Of a DNA stretch of 64,000 nucleotides, positions 23,217-36,111 are shown piece after piece. Within the stretch, counting starts at the first letter, position 1, and each line of letters starts with the position of its first letter. A program made the translations under genes and the position numbers. Where the stretch lies: assembly GCA_947069175.1 (NCBI GenBank), contig CAMTDV010000018.1, forward strand, positions 46,016,869-46,080,868, in the 5' to 3' direction. Source of the stretch: Scalesia atractyloides. Taxonomy: Eukaryota > Streptophyta > Magnoliopsida > Asterales > Asteraceae. The notes beneath the pieces are model-generated. The model was not told where the DNA came from. It made no database searches and worked only from the letters and a program-made list of their open reading frames with translations.

Positions 23217-26200
23217 CACTATCCAGGTTCTACTTCAATAGTGTAGATCTTTAGAGCCCCTGCACATGAAAAATAACTACTTGAATAGGGAAACCCAAGC
23301 CTTTTTGGTCTTGGGTTGAACTTGATAAAGATCGTTGTATTCTCTTTCAAATTCATCATCGTAATCAAAATTGTCATCAAACATTTTGTCCGATGTCAAC
23401 ATTGAAAACTTTTCGACCTTTTCTTTATTTGTTTGTTTGGAAAAATTTAACTTTGAAAGATCATTTTTTATTACTGATTCAGTTGTTTTGTCATTGTCAG
23501 TTTTATCAGAAACAGATTTTGGACTTTCAGATGATGAAGAAACTTTCTTTGCAACCCAAGATTGTTTTTTTACTTCTAGCTTTCTTGATATAGAATCTAG
23601 ACTCCTTGTTATCATTTGATTTTGAAATTACCTTTTTCAAATGTTGAGTTTTCAAACTTTATTTCAGTTTTAGGTTTCACTTCGAATTTAGATTCATAGT
23701 TTCTTTTTAAGATTGTCACAGATTTTTCAATCTCTGTTTGTTTCAGTTTTTCATCTTTTGACACTGCCTTTCTTCGTGGATACACAGGCTTTGATTTCGG
23801 ACACTTGCGAACAATGTGACCAACTTCATTGCATTTGAAGCAAGTCCGAGTATCATGAACATGTCCACTAGTGGGTTTTACTCCACTTGCGGATTTAGCC
23901 TTGTCCCGAACTTCTTTCTCTTTCTTGAACTCATCATTTGATTGCTTACCGATCAAATTTTCTTCTTGAACAGTGTTCGTCCCATACACAAAATTCATGT
24001 TTTTACCTTTGTATTCGTGAAATGGTGACTTCTGTTTCCTTTTCAATTCATCTTTGTTTTCCTCCAAACCCAAACCTGCTCTCATGTTCTAAAGAAAATC
24101 ACCACCATTCTTTCGGTAGTTGTTAAAGTTCCTTTTAGGTTTCGAGTAAAACTTCTTTTCATTTATTTCAAGATCATCTGACGAAACTTCCACAAGTTTG
24201 AACAATTTATCGATTTGATCTTCTTTCACATTCTGAATCGGAAAGCTATCATCGAAATATAACCTATCAGATTCCTTAACCTTGTACATGACAACGTTAG
24301 GATCATCACTTAGATCATTTTCTGAAAATGTATCGTCATTTTTGGATTGTGATTCCGAATTGTTCGAACCTGAGTTAGCACTTTCAAAACTGTCGTCGTC
24401 AGAATCATTTCCTAAAACAGTCTTTACCACATTTTTCACAACCGCTTCACTGTCATTATTTGATTTCCTATAGACTACGTCAATGTTCTCAGACAACTGA
24501 TCTTTCGTTTCTGATAAAAGCATTATGTTTATTGCCTTTTCAATACTGTCATCTTTCTTGCGGCAGTAACTCGCAAGTAGTGGAGGTGGAACATTTCCGT
24601 ACTCTTTACGCTTTGTACCTTTTGGTTTTTCATCATTTTCCTCCGACTTGATCGTAAGAAGAATGTGATCAATGACGTAAGCGTTTGTGATGTAACTTTT
24701 CAACAATTGCCTTACCCTCTCTGTTTCAATCTTCATGTCTTGAAGTTCTCGTCTTGTTTCAGCAATTGTGTCAATATACATGTTAATTGCTTTTTGTTTT
24801 TCAATTACTGTCGCACTTAACTTTGTTACATTTTCACTTAATTCACGATTAGCTTTTTCGACATTGCAATAAGTACCTTTCATTTTCTCATAAGCTTCTT
24901 TCATTGTTCTGTAATCATAACGAAAATTTTCGTTATGCACAGTCATTTCGCTTATGATTTTAGACTTCTTAGAACATTGCTCACATGGATTTGTGCACTT
25001 TGTGCAAGGTTTTTCAACCTCCACAACTTTCATAACTTCCTTAACAATCACTTTTACCTCAGGATTTACCTTCTCATCCTCTGGTTTCTTTTCCTCAACC
25101 ACCGGTTCCTCTTCAACCATTTGCTTGGAAGATGCTGCATTAGAACAACCTGCAAAACTAGAAATACTGTTAGAAAAATTATCACACTGCATCACCATGT
25201 GATGATAAATCTCATCTTCTTCTCTTTGTTGCATGTATTGCTCTAGAATTGCATTCTCCATAGTTTCATTCTCAGCAGACATATCTTGCTCTTCCACAAT
25301 CTCAGCCATAAGAGCAACTCCAGTCTTCTTGGTAATATACTTGTTCCAATCAAAACCTTCATTTTCATTTGAAGCAACCATAGCTTTTTCAGTGGTGTTA
25401 GATGATTGATCTTGAACTTCGAGTTTTCTTGGAAATGGCTTGTATTGCAGTGCTTTCTTGTAGTAATCGTTGCCACCTCCGAAAGGACTTTGATTGCCAC
25501 TTACTTCTTGGTTTGGACACTCTCGTTTGAAATGCCCTTTTGTCGACACTTGAAGCATGTGACTTTTGACTTGTCAAACCCAAGCTTGTAACTTGAATTA
25601 CCAATGCCTCTTCCGGTTAATGCTACAAATTTGGTAATTCTTCTGATGATCGAAGCCAGACTCCACTTAATGTCCATCAGTTCCAATTCTTCTTCATCCA
25701 TCTGATCGTAATCCTCAGCAGTCATTTCAGGATTTCCGATCTTCCCAGCAACTAAACATTCGTAAGATACTAGAACAGTAGCAAGAAGTGTTATGTGCTG
25801 TTTAGCCACTTTTTCAGGAAAAACATTCTTCAGATTAACAACGATGTTGTATTGAAAAACAATCGGATCAGAACTAGATTGATTAGTTTGATACGATTGA
25901 TTGTTCTGATTTTGAAACGAAGAATTTGAACCAGTGCTTGAATATCCAATGTTCGGAGAACTCTGATTCTGTGACGAATAATTCGTGGAATTCATATTAG
26001 CACTAAAAGATATCCGAATTTTCGAGCTCTGAATCTGAGTATCTTGAACACTTCCTTTGTAATACATATTGACATCTTGAACAACGTTTGCATTCTTTGA
26101 TTTTGCGATTTTTAATAGTTCCATTTCATGACCTTCTAATTTATCGATGAAAGATGACAACTTTAAATGCCTCCAACCTGAACTGTTCTTTAATAACAAC

Positions 26201-26819
26201 AGGTAAGTCGACCACTCTCCTCGGGAAGTGCATCAGCCAACTTTTCTATTTGCTCTTCGGTAGTTCTCTTAATATCATGTCTTCGCATCTGGACCATTAG
26301 ATGACAATATCTGTCAACATCTGTTTCATAGTCTCTCTTTGATCATTGTGAATATTTCAAATTCTTTCTTGATAACGCCTTTTTACTCTTTATCATCTCA
26401 TCGCTTCCCTTGAATTTGTCACAAAGAGCATGCCACAAATCTTGTGATGTTTCACATTCTGGTAGTAATATCAAAATATCTTCCATCAGAGACTGTTGTA
26501 TCAGACTAATCATTTTCTTTTCAGCCACATATGCATCTTTATCAGCAGGTGTAAACTTAATCAAAGGCAGATCTTGTTCACGTTCATCTTTTGGTCACTT
26601 GTATCCGTTTTCTACCGCAACCCAGCTGTGGAACTGGTTGGCTTGTACCAAGTTAACAAACTTTTCTTTCCATCCCTCAAACTCGTCCATACTCATTAGC
26701 TTCGGCGGTTTAGTAGTAGTACCCATCTCGTTGTCGAGATTCATCTTGTTAACCGCAATAGTATTGGCGTTTGACGTAGAAGCCACTTGTGAAGCAAACG
26801 CGTTATGGAAATCACCCAT
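23217..26819 (-). pseudogene. B2 gag (long Sirevirus type) and first bases of protease
   Basis: The likely start is the ATG at 26819. Pieces: 26595-26819; 26343-26564 (UBN2-like capsid, CETSQDLWHALCDKFKGSDE); 25501-26199 (Asn/Gln-rich then helical); zinc knuckle split by a shift near 25550 (CFKC then GHFKREC); 24089-25558, an open 489-codon piece rich in acidic residues and coiled coil; 23612-24085 with a second knuckle CFKCNEVGHIVRKC; 23277-23615, Ser/Asp-rich. Near 23217-23235 a protease active-site-like WIV-(D/E)-AS remnant appears, then pol is missing. The long coiled-coil tail between two knuckles is typical of this lineage. Confidence 0.8.
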
Positions 26820-26883
26820 TCTGACAATCTGAAAGCTTATCTGAAAGCACAATAAAAAACACTCGAAAATCGATTAGCAACAA

Positions 26884-27351
26884 CCAAGTTCGGTTGAACT
26901 TGTGAGAAAAACAACTTTTGATTTCAATTTCAACAAGTTCAGGCAAACTTGTATGAAATTTCAACTTTTTATCACAAACAAACAAGTTCGGCCGAACTTG
27001 TTGTTAAAATGATAAGTTCGGTCGGACTTGTTGTTAGGTTTTGAGAAAATTTTCACACTGAGATAAGTTCGGTCGAACTTGTAAGAATTTCCAAGAGAAT
27101 TCACAAGTTCGGGCGAACTTGTACAAGATTTTCAACAAGATTTAATCAAGTTTGGGCGAACTTGATAAAATTTGAAGAAAAATAAACAAGTTCGAGCGGA
27201 CTTAGCTGAAATCAGTGAAAAATAAATTAAGTTCGAGCGAATTTGTATGAAAAATGTGAATTTCTCAATCAAGTTCGAGCGAACTTGATTGTCAAGTTCG
27301 AGCGAACTTGATGTCAAGTTCGAGCGAACTTGATGTCAAGTTCGATCAAAA
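26884..27351. repeat. Palindrome array in the B2 leader
   Basis: About thirteen copies of CAAGTTCG-NN-CGAACTTG or near-copies. Good examples are 26983-27000, 27104-27121, 27270-27287, 27293-27310 and 27315-27332. The last three are only about 22 bases apart and share the AG centre, so they look like a recent local expansion that B1 lacks. The array lies between the primer site and the gag start. Confidence 0.9.
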
Positions 27352-27576
27352 ATAGTTTTTCAAACATGGTTTTTTCAATTTTTTGACATTAATTCGTTTG
27401 AATTTGATGTTGAAACTCTCAGGGGTTTATTATCAGTATATTTTACATGACATATTCAATTTTTAGCCATATTTGTACGTGAATTCTTCAAATATGTGAA
27501 AAAGATAACAAAAATGGTAGAATGAGGTAGAATTAGAGTGATTCTTGTAATGATTTCACCAAATTCAGGTATCCAG

Positions 27577-27588
27577 GCTCTGATACCA
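27577..27588 (-). other. Primer-binding site of B2
   Basis: GCTCTGATACCA on the plus strand, two bases from the LTR start at 27591. Confidence 0.85.
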
Positions 27589-27590
27589 CT

Positions 27591-27998
27591 TGATTGGACC
27601 GCCCTCGATAGCATAGGAACCTAGAATTTGTATCTAACGTCCAATTAGGTGGAAACTAAGTGACGTGTTAATCGTATAACAAGAATTACTCATTAAATGT
27701 CAGTTTATTGATCAATATTCATAAACGTTCAAGTTTCGGATCCGACAGAGCTTCGCCGTCAGTGTGCCAAAGTTGTTAAATGTGAGATCACATGATACCT
27801 ATTTATAGGCTTCCAAGTTCGCTGGGAGGTGAACAAGTTCGGGCGAACTTGTCTGAACAAGTTCAACCGAACTTGTTCTCACCATACAATTCCGGGCGAA
27901 CTTGGTCTACACCTCACATAAATACGACGTTTTCTAAGTTGATCTCACCTATTCTAAACAGACTCGATACAAGACTACCTAGACATACTGTACTAACA
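27591..27998 (-). repeat. 5' LTR of B2
   Basis: Starts TGATTGGACC and ends GTACTAACA. It matches 18579-18989 closely. TATA box on the minus strand at 27800-27807, palindromes at 27834-27851 and 27857-27874 just upstream of it. The sequence right of it is element C1, not a recognisable target-site duplication partner. Confidence 0.85.
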
Positions 27999-28001
27999 TA
28001 A

Positions 28002-28752
28002 GTACGAGGTGTGATTCGTCCAAGGTGTCACTCGTACGAGGATGTTACTCGTACGAGCGTATCTGGTTACCTTTTTTCGATCCAAAATTTTCGTTTCTTT
28101 GAATTTCAAGACGATTTTTGCATAAATATGGTCGAATATGATTGTCTAACAATCTATGAGTTCAATTTTACATTTTCTCCGAGGATTGTTTGTTTATTTG
28201 ATGATATACGTCTACAAACCCTCCTAAGTTCATAATTCATGAGCGTAAGTGATTCGTCAACTGTTAGATTGAATGAATCGGTACCGTAGCTCTGATACCA
28301 GTAGTGGGTCCCCGGGACGACGGTTCTAGATGGAAGTTTGGGTAAATATAACTGAGTTGGTAGAATGTTATTAAAGAAAGGAGTAGAGACAGAATCAGCA
28401 GATGCATTCATTTCATTCATACCGAAAGAGCATACATCTTGTCAGGCTGGCGGTAATCCTGGTGAGATTCCCCCAGCGTCTCACGTCAGGGAGCCTCCAA
28501 AACTTACTTTCAAATGAACATATAACACACATATATATAGGGATGAGCATCCCTCGTACGAGGATGTCACTCATACGAGATGTCACTTGTACGAGATGTC
28601 ACTCGTACTAGGAAGTCTCACTCATACGAGGTGACATTTTTGCTCATCACACGTTCGTACCATGGTCGTGTGTTCGTATCTAGTCTATACAATATTCAAC
28701 ACACGCTCTATCTAGCCTATTCGCACAGTGACGGACACAAAGTACATCAACA
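28002..28752 (-). mobile_element. Element C1: truncated LTR element (leader and 5' LTR)
   Basis: 28002-28288 matches the leader of C2 (about 35828-36097), followed by a primer site (28289-28300) and an LTR (28303-28752). The rest is missing because the sequence changes to the B2 LTR at 27998. Perfect CTCGTACGAG palindromes occur at 28031-28040 and 28048-28057 in the leader and 28553-28562 in the LTR, with several one-base variants. Confidence 0.75.
28303..28752 (-). repeat. 5' LTR of C1
   Basis: Matches the two C2 LTRs. The terminal TG has become AG at the left edge. A TATATATA stretch at about 28531-28538 has a CTCGTACGAG array just upstream on the minus strand (28553-28635). It ends CATCAACA. 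Confidence 0.75.
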
Positions 28753-28899
28753 ACATGTTAAGTGATATTTATCAAACATTGTTCAGATATAAATAGTTGT
28801 CTCTATAAATAACACTCCGTTCACACTGTTAAATGTATCAACTACTTGTAGATATTCCAACTCTTCGCTGGTGACTTTAATGTTAACCGTATGTCCTTA

Positions 28900-29863
28900 G
28901 TCGCTCATTAAAATCCATGTGTTGTACTCCTTTATATGGGATTGGTGCCGTCTACTTTGAAAAGACACTGTTTGGGAATTTTGGAAAGATGAGACCTTAT
29001 GTCATGCTTCACCTTCAAGTTTGAAGAGTTCAACATTTAGCTCATCAGATTTCGAAACAACAAACATGTGAATCTTCTAGTTGATTGTGATAAAATGCCC
29101 TTGGCAAGGGATAGCATCTTTACTCTAAGGGAAACTAATAACTTTGAATGTTTCAGACAAAACATGAAAAGCAATTATAAACTTCTTTCTTATTACCCAC
29201 CAAGATTGTGAAACAATGAAGTATGTGGTGTTAGAGATAGTGTTCCAACAGACTATGCATAAGACCTTGAATCAAAATCAGTTCCATTCAAGTATTTGAC
29301 ATTTCTCCGTATACCAAAACTTCGAGAATAGACACTTGCGAAAACATTATTACATCGATGTTTGATGTGGAGTACTTTAAGGTCTTTAGACTGATTGTAG
29401 TACATACTGCCTGTATCATATTGGTGATCATATTCGTGTTTATGGTAGTCATCGGATAAAATACTATAACGATTAGTAGTTGGATTCCAAAGGATAAGTT
29501 TACTCATCTAGCTTTCCATGAAAACTAATAAAAGCCCATCGAGAGAAGAAAGGAAACATAATAAAAGTGGTGGAGTCTCGAATGGAAAAGATAAACTTTT
29601 CCTTGAGCCGATTTGAATCTTGCCACAGATTACGTTCTCAACATCTATTGACATATCTTTCAGTTTTGAGTTTTACTAGCACGTCGACAATGCAACCTGG
29701 CAAAGTCATGACTCGATAATTCTGCACACCACGCTCTACTGACACATTTGAAGCGACAAACTGACTTTTCCGGGAGCCTAGTCAGAACTTCAACGACTAC
29801 CATCTCAAACTGTGTAGCTTCCATGATTTGAACTACATCGGAAGAAACATATATGAAGTACAT
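28900..29863 (-). pseudogene. F-box protein pseudogene
   Basis: 29660-29863 encodes an F-box-like N-terminus (EVLTRLPEKSVCRFKCVSRAWCAEL), the part that would bind the SKP1 adaptor of an SCF ubiquitin ligase. Downstream, 29253-29507 contains LILWNPTTNRYSILSD, typical of the F-box-associated domain of plant F-box families. The two pieces are separated by stops and a shift, and the rest to about 28900 is badly decayed. A TATATATATA run near 29889-29898 could be the old promoter. No long open frame survives. Confidence 0.65.
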
Positions 29864-30945
29864 AACAGTGACGTATTGTGTGTGTATGTATATATATAGA
29901 GAGAGATATTATACTTTTAAAGAAAGTCCTAATAAAATAATGGAATCGAGGCTAATGATCTTAAAACAAAATTATGAGCAGTAAAAACATGACTAAACTA
30001 AAAGGAACATTGTAATCCAAACATGTAAGATTTATGAATCCTGATATGCAAAAGCAATTAGTGTGTCAAACATATGAGTGCAAATAGTATGAACAATCAT
30101 TAGCAGAACATTAGATTCAAAAAAGAACTCGCTAAACTAACCGACTCCGAAGATTGAATCACGAGCAGCTTAGCACCCGAAGAAAGTTATTTGAATAAAT
30201 GAGTATTGAGTGTTTAAATAAGAAACGTAAAGGTATAATCGGCCTAAAAATTGAAAATAATATAAATTTATACAATGTATTAACTATTTTATCGGCTGAT
30301 TTATTTCCTATATTAATTGATAATTAGAATGTTACAAAAAATGAAAACATACTTATATAGGATTTTAAAGTTAGAATTAATTACATTACTAATTTAGATT
30401 TCCATAAACAAATTAGATAATTACCTATATTAAAGCTTTATTAAGGAATAAATCTTGTTGTAGGAGTAGGTTTGTAGATTGAGCTCTTAATACGATTTTT
30501 TTTTTTACGAATATTAGATGAATATGATAGTTACTATGTAGTAACAATTATATATATGACTATTATTATATTATTATTAGGTTAATAAGATGTATTTGGA
30601 TATGTGTCTGAAATAACCATCTTATGTGACTGTTGTATAGATCAAGAACGTAAACAATATAAATATAAGGTTACACACTTCCGAAGTTAACAACGTTAAA
30701 ATATAAAAAAAAAATTATAAACAATTGTGAATATTTAAACAACAAAAGAAGAGACCATAAAAAATTAAAACTAATAAACATATATTTAATTCGGGATCTT
30801 TTGTATCCTTACAACCGTCTACGTCAAAAAACCATAAATAAAAGTCATTATGTCCATCAACACAACCATGAAAACATTAAACCTGCAACTTAACACACCA
30901 GTTCTATTATCAAACAAAATACCTACACTTCTGATCACATCAGCA
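29864..30945. other. AT-rich intergenic stretch
   Basis: No frame, repeat family or RNA gene recognised. Composition is strongly AT-rich with short poly-A and poly-T runs. The first few hundred bases may be old F-box promoter, and the end borders the last exon of the B3 pseudogene. Confidence 0.5.
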
Positions 30946-32948
30946 TCACGTCGTGACGATCTTTTTCTGTGATGTTACGTAAGTGAAGTACAACACATGA
31001 CCAAACTTCAACTTATTATCCGACATGAACTTCCACCAATCATCAATGGCGTAACGTAAATTAACACCGTTTAGCTCGGTCCTGACTTCATAAATCTCAA
31101 CCACTCCGGTCCTGTTTTGAACAGACAACGGATGCAAGTTATCCGAAAGACCTGCTTGCTTAACAACTTCAACGGGCAGACGCTACTTGTGTTGTATGAA
31201 ACATATATATAAGTAAAAAACAACATGAGATAAATCTTATGCTAATTTATGAAAAAAAAACATACCAGCCTATAATCTCCTTTATGACGAAAGTTAAAGA
31301 ACTCAGCATCCTTGCCATCACCAGAATGTTTGCTTGCATTCATTGTAATCTTCTTGGTATGCTTTTGAACAACCTTTACAAATTTCTTCCCCTTGTTGAT
31401 GAAATTCAAATATAGATGTGAGTTAAAAGCATGTATAGTATATGTGGTAAAACTGCAGTTTACACAATATACAAGAATTTATGAGATATTATTCATACCT
31501 TCACCTTATGAGGAGAGCCACAACACACAATAGCATCATATGTTTTGATACGTAACGGGCCTTGAAATCCCTTTTTGATATTGCTGACTATGTCATTTCC
31601 GTCAACAATAAGTTTACCTTTTCCCTTATCCTGTTGTAATAGAATAAAGTTAGCATAAAAATATGTAAAAATGTTAATGGTGATAAACTTACATCTTCCA
31701 TTGTCTTCAAATGTGAAGCATTACGTTTCCTCGGTGTGTTTTGAACATCAACCTTCCTCGGTTTACGTGACTTCACAGTTTCTGCTGGTAGGCTACTTGA
31801 TTTCTTATCCAGAGTAACACAAACATGGAAAATATGACATTAAAACACAAAATTACAAATAACAGTAATAACAGTAAGTTTAAATGTATTTAAAATGCAG
31901 TTTTGTTTGTAATACTTAATTAACTACCTCACTGAAGGATGTTTCTAGGTCAGAAATATAAATTTTATCATCCTAATAGATGTCCTGGTAAATATTAGTG
32001 GGAAAACAAATAAAATGCGGAAATAAATTAATACATCTGGTAATATTGAATACATGCGTACCTTGAAAACTTTCTCAAAGTACTCAGCCTTGGATATCTG
32101 AAATACAGCATATTCGTCGGATTCTGCTCTCTTGGTCAACCTTATCTCAGTTGCATTTCGATGAACAGTTAAGTCAAACACAACATCATCAAGTCTCCTG
32201 AAGGTCAGTAAATCATCATCCTGTATGCCAAGCCCGTTGCAAACTTCAGGCCATCCTTGGGAGAATACATAGCTTGTATGAAGCTTAGATATGTCCACGC
32301 TCCAAAAAGAACCCTTTTAACATATTTTATAAATGCCAGTTGGTGGCTTGTTATCGGTAACACTGTCCAACAAAAGCACTTCGATTATCTTCATAAAATG
32401 AAATGTAATACATTACAGATTAACTTTGTAAGTTACGTGACTAAGTGTGAAAACTTTGAATGTTAAATTGCGTTGAAAGTAAAATGAGGTTCCGTACCGT
32501 AACACCCAATCTTCCATAACGATGAATTGTTTAATAAGATTCACCACAAACGCCTTTAACAAAACAGGAAAGTTAAAGCGCAAATTCTCCTAATGGATGA
32601 AAGTTAAGAAAACATTCCGTTGGCAGATTAAGGTCTGAAGCAACTGTTTTCCAGCCATCAGTTATGACCGGCATTGAATTTACTCGTCTCAGACTTACAA
32701 CCGATTTTCCCACTGATATGAATGATTTGCAGCTTCTTATGTTCCCAACTCTCTCCATACACTTGCTTAACAAAGGCTATAGGTACATCCTGTATATATT
32801 TTTTAGTATTATCACAATTCTTAAGCATAAAAGATTTGTAAATACAAACAAAAAAAGGAATTAAACATAACATAAAAAGGGCTTACAACTTTCAATGATC
32901 CAGGGTTGTCAAGAAACTTCACAAATGAAGAATACATTATCAAACCTG
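30946..32948 (-). pseudogene. B3-domain (REM-like) DNA-binding protein, probably a pseudogene
   Basis: Exon-like pieces on the minus strand: about 32890-32948 after an acceptor TTGTTGCAG; 32573-32789 after ATATATACAG with a first B3 domain (AFVKQVYGESW, then GWKTVASDLNLPTE in another frame); 31945-32298 with a second B3 domain (GWPEVCNGLGIQDDDLLTFRR); basic linkers near 31588-31800 and 31270-31400; and 30946-31137 with a third B3-like end (DDWWKFMSDNKLKFGHVLYF). B3 proteins bind DNA as plant transcription factors; multi-B3 genes are usual for the REM group. A one-base shift near 32690-32705 splits the first domain, so I call it broken, though intron modelling from sequence alone is uncertain. 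Confidence 0.55.
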
Positions 32949-32949
32949 C

Positions 32950-33964
32950 AACAATAAATATGTTAATTGCCTTCACATAAAAAATATAAGTCTTCATAAG
33001 GTGAAATATCATATATTTTCTGAATATAAATTTTATAATATACAAACAAACCGTATAGAAGAGTATATTCAATACCCTGCACACACTGAACCACATCATG
33101 CAAATACCTAACATAAATGGTTCTGTAAATGACACTTTCTGTAAATGTATTAAAAAAATCTAACGTTACCCTATAATGGAGAATTGTCAATGTCTGTTTC
33201 ACTTATAAAGATTCGTCAATATGCCACGGTAGAACAGAGCATAGGAAAAAAAATACAAAGACTGATTATTTAACAGGCATTCAGTCAATCATACAAATAC
33301 ATAATTATATCAGCTTTCATTTTATACTCATAAGTTTATATAATGGTCTTATACAACGATTCAAAGCTGTTTACAGCAACAAAAAGTAAAAACTCATCAC
33401 AAGTTTAATGTACATACCTATAACTAAGGAATCCCACAAAGAAATCGGTCGGTGTAAGTGTGACCAAGATGAAGACGGTGGTGATTGTAAAACCCTAGAA
33501 AATAACGGTGATGAGGATATCTGTGTGTGAAGTTTTGAGAAGTGATAGGGGCTGATATGTAATGATGTTCTGTATTTACATCAATATCCGTTCAAACAAT
33601 CAACCTTGTACAAAGAAATTTATATAAACACCCCTTATTGTTTGAAATGTTTACAAAATGTAAACAATATCAAAGTTATTTATAAAAAACCCTTATTGTT
33701 TTGAGATGTTTATATAACTTTAACAATGTGTGTAATTATTAATACATAACTAATATAAGTATTACATTGTTAATCAAGTCATTTGTATTAATGAAGCAGT
33801 TTTATAATGAAATGATAACAAATAAGTAAAAATGTTTTATATTAACACTATATTATGCATAACCATTAACTATAGATAAAAAAATTAAATTTATTTATAA
33901 ATGAAATACATATAAGTCCAACATTAAAATTATATGTTTCTATATTCAATACTAATCTATGTAT
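32950..33964. other. Region upstream of the B3 pseudogene
   Basis: 33420-33545 on the minus strand looks like an untranslated first exon ending in a GTATGT donor; the rest, to the start of C2, is AT-rich with no recognisable gene. Confidence 0.35.
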
Positions 33965-34187
33965 TGATGGTCCCGAGACGGCGGTTCTAGACGGAAGTTT
34001 GGGTAAATATAACCGATTCGGTAAAATGTTATTAAAGAAAGGAGTAAAGACAACATCAGTTGAAGCATTCATTTCATTCATACCAAAAGAGCATACATCT
34101 TGTCAAGCTAGCGGTAATCCTGTAGAGATTCCGCCAGCGTCTCCCCTCAGGGAGCCTCCAAAACTTACAAGCAGTTGAACGCACACA

Positions 34188-34218
<31 letters not shown>

Positions 34219-34404
34219 ATTATATAGGGATGAGCATCCGTCGTACAGGAGGTCACTCATACGAGGAAATCACTCGTACGAGGTGACACTTTTGCTCATC
34301 GGACGTTCGTACTAAGGTCATGTGTTCGTATCTAGTCTATACAATATTCAACACACGCTTAATCTAGCCTATTCGCACAGTGGCGGACACAAAGTGCATC
34401 AACA
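33965..34404 (-). repeat. 3' LTR of C2
   Basis: Starts TGATGGTCCC and ends CATCAACA, next to the polypurine tract. It contains an (AC)n microsatellite at about 34188-34214, absent from the other two C LTRs, and CTCGTACGAG at 34272-34281 with variants. Confidence 0.85.
34188..34214. repeat. (AC)n microsatellite
   Basis: About 13 dinucleotide units inside the C2 3' LTR, beside the TATATAATTATATA stretch. It accounts for most of the length difference between the C2 LTRs. Confidence 0.9.
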
Positions 34405-34416
34405 GTTTCCCCCTTG

Positions 34417-36097
34417 TCCGTTACTGTCGAAGCTTCATCTTTATCTTGAAATCTAAGAGTCGTGTTTGAATATCTGCAACTTCAGTCAAGGTATCTGCCG
34501 ATGCCGTAGAACGCGTCAACAAATTCCCCTTTGATTGATGATCCGGGTTTGCATTATCAACATTAAAGCACCAATTCCCCCTGAAATAATTGTCTCTAGA
34601 AATTAAACTGCAGTTCTTTGGTTGCAAGGCTGCCGACCTCCTCTATTTTCTTAAATGAAAAATTTTCTTGAGTAACCAACAACTTGAAACTTAATATGCA
34701 GCATCTCTGTTTCTTCTTTAACCGCATCCATGTTTAGTTTACCGCATTTCTCTTATGCTCGTTCCTCTGATCTTCAAAACTCAACCGGAAATTGATAGAA
34801 ACTTCGAATTACCACACCAATAAACTTCAAATCAATGAATAGCCGTGAAAATCTTGAATCCCAATTTCCGTAATCATATCTAAGCACACTCCTAGAAAGA
34901 TATATTAGCAAATCGGCAATCTTTTCAATCAGCATATCTTCATCTGAATCAAATTATCTGTCAATACGCAGTAATCTTCTCTTCTTCGTTCAAGTTCGTA
35001 CATGTAATCTTCATCTTTCATAACGATCCTAAATGAATAGTCTATTTCGTAAGCAACTGGTACATTTCTTTGTCTGAAAGATTCATTATATCATCTTCTT
35101 TAGTCATGATTCCTCGTACACCCTAGAGCAACTGAAACTACAAAACATCCTTATTTCCTAGTGGTTAGTCTGAAAAACAGTTCATTTGCCTTGCAGAGTT
35201 AAAGATAAGTACTCGTGTGTGCTTCCACCACCATACGAAGACTTTGGCGTCAATCCTCGACCATGACCTTAGAATTCGATAAACAACTTCTCCAAGACTC
35301 AGTTATACCACCCCACTTTTATGAAAAGTAGACATCAACTTGATCTCATCACTAATGAACTCAGACTACACTTTGATCTTGTACAGAAAAATCCAAGATA
35401 CTTTGCATCTTCAAATAATCTGCATCGAAAATCACCAGAATGCTAGTTGCACCGTCCGAATTTCTAAAAAATTATGGAATTTTTAATGTTTTGACAAATT
35501 TTTATTCTCCCTCACAAAACCCAAATTTTGCGAAAAATTTCCCAAAATTGTCGTTTTTATGAAATGCGGATTTGACGCTAGGCATATTAAAAGTCACCAC
35601 ACACAAATGATAAACATTCTGCACAGGTATCAATGACTCTCCTGATATCTTCATCATTTTGTGACCATATCATCAAATTTGTACTCTGAAGCTCTAGACG
35701 GTGTCCCAGAACATGCCGAATTAGGCGTAAAAACCACGAAAAAAATTGCAATCACCAATTTTTTTTCTGGAGACTCGTCTTGTCAATACGATCAAAATTG
35801 CCTTTCTTTTTTTTTTACCTTACGCTTTGTACGAGGTGTGATTCATACGAGGTGTCACTCGTACGAGCGTGTTTAAGTTTTTTTTCGATCCAGAATCTTC
35901 GTTTCTTCGAATTTCAAGACGATTTTTGCACAGATCTGGTCCAAAAATGATTCTCTAACAATCCTATGAGTTCAATTTTACATTTTGTTCGAGGATTGTC
36001 CGTCTATTTGATGATATACGGCTAAAACCCCTCCTAAGTTCATAATTCATGAGCGTAAGTGATTAATTAACTGTTAGATTGAATGGTCGGTACCGTA
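34417..36097 (-). other. C2 internal region without coding capacity
   Basis: No conserved retroelement domain in any frame. It has several C-rich runs (minus-strand polypurine-like) near 34408, 34525 and 34575, and the palindrome CTCGTACGAG at 35858-35867 in the leader end. The part next to the primer site matches C1. Confidence 0.6.
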
Positions 36098-36111
36098 GCT
36101 CTGATACCAGT

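Larger units (their letters stand above)
18579..27998 (-). mobile_element. Element B2: Copia element with pol deleted, both LTRs present
   Basis: LTRs at 18579-18989 and 27591-27998 face the same way and are about 410 bases each. Inside, on the minus strand, come primer site, leader with palindromes, a long gag, the start of protease, then a jump to the last bases of RNase H, a long 3' untranslated region and polypurine tracts. It lacks integrase, nearly all RT-RNase H and the 3' ORF that relative D has, so it is non-autonomous. A solo LTR (G) is inserted at 20326-22447. Confidence 0.85.

Noticed and set aside
26884..27351. CRISPR-like array
   Set aside because: Spacers are irregular, units are palindromes with variable centres, and the context is a plant retrotransposon leader.
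30946..32948. Functional B3 transcription factor gene
   Set aside because: A frameshift splits the first B3 domain and several exon joins are uncertain; kept as a pseudogene.
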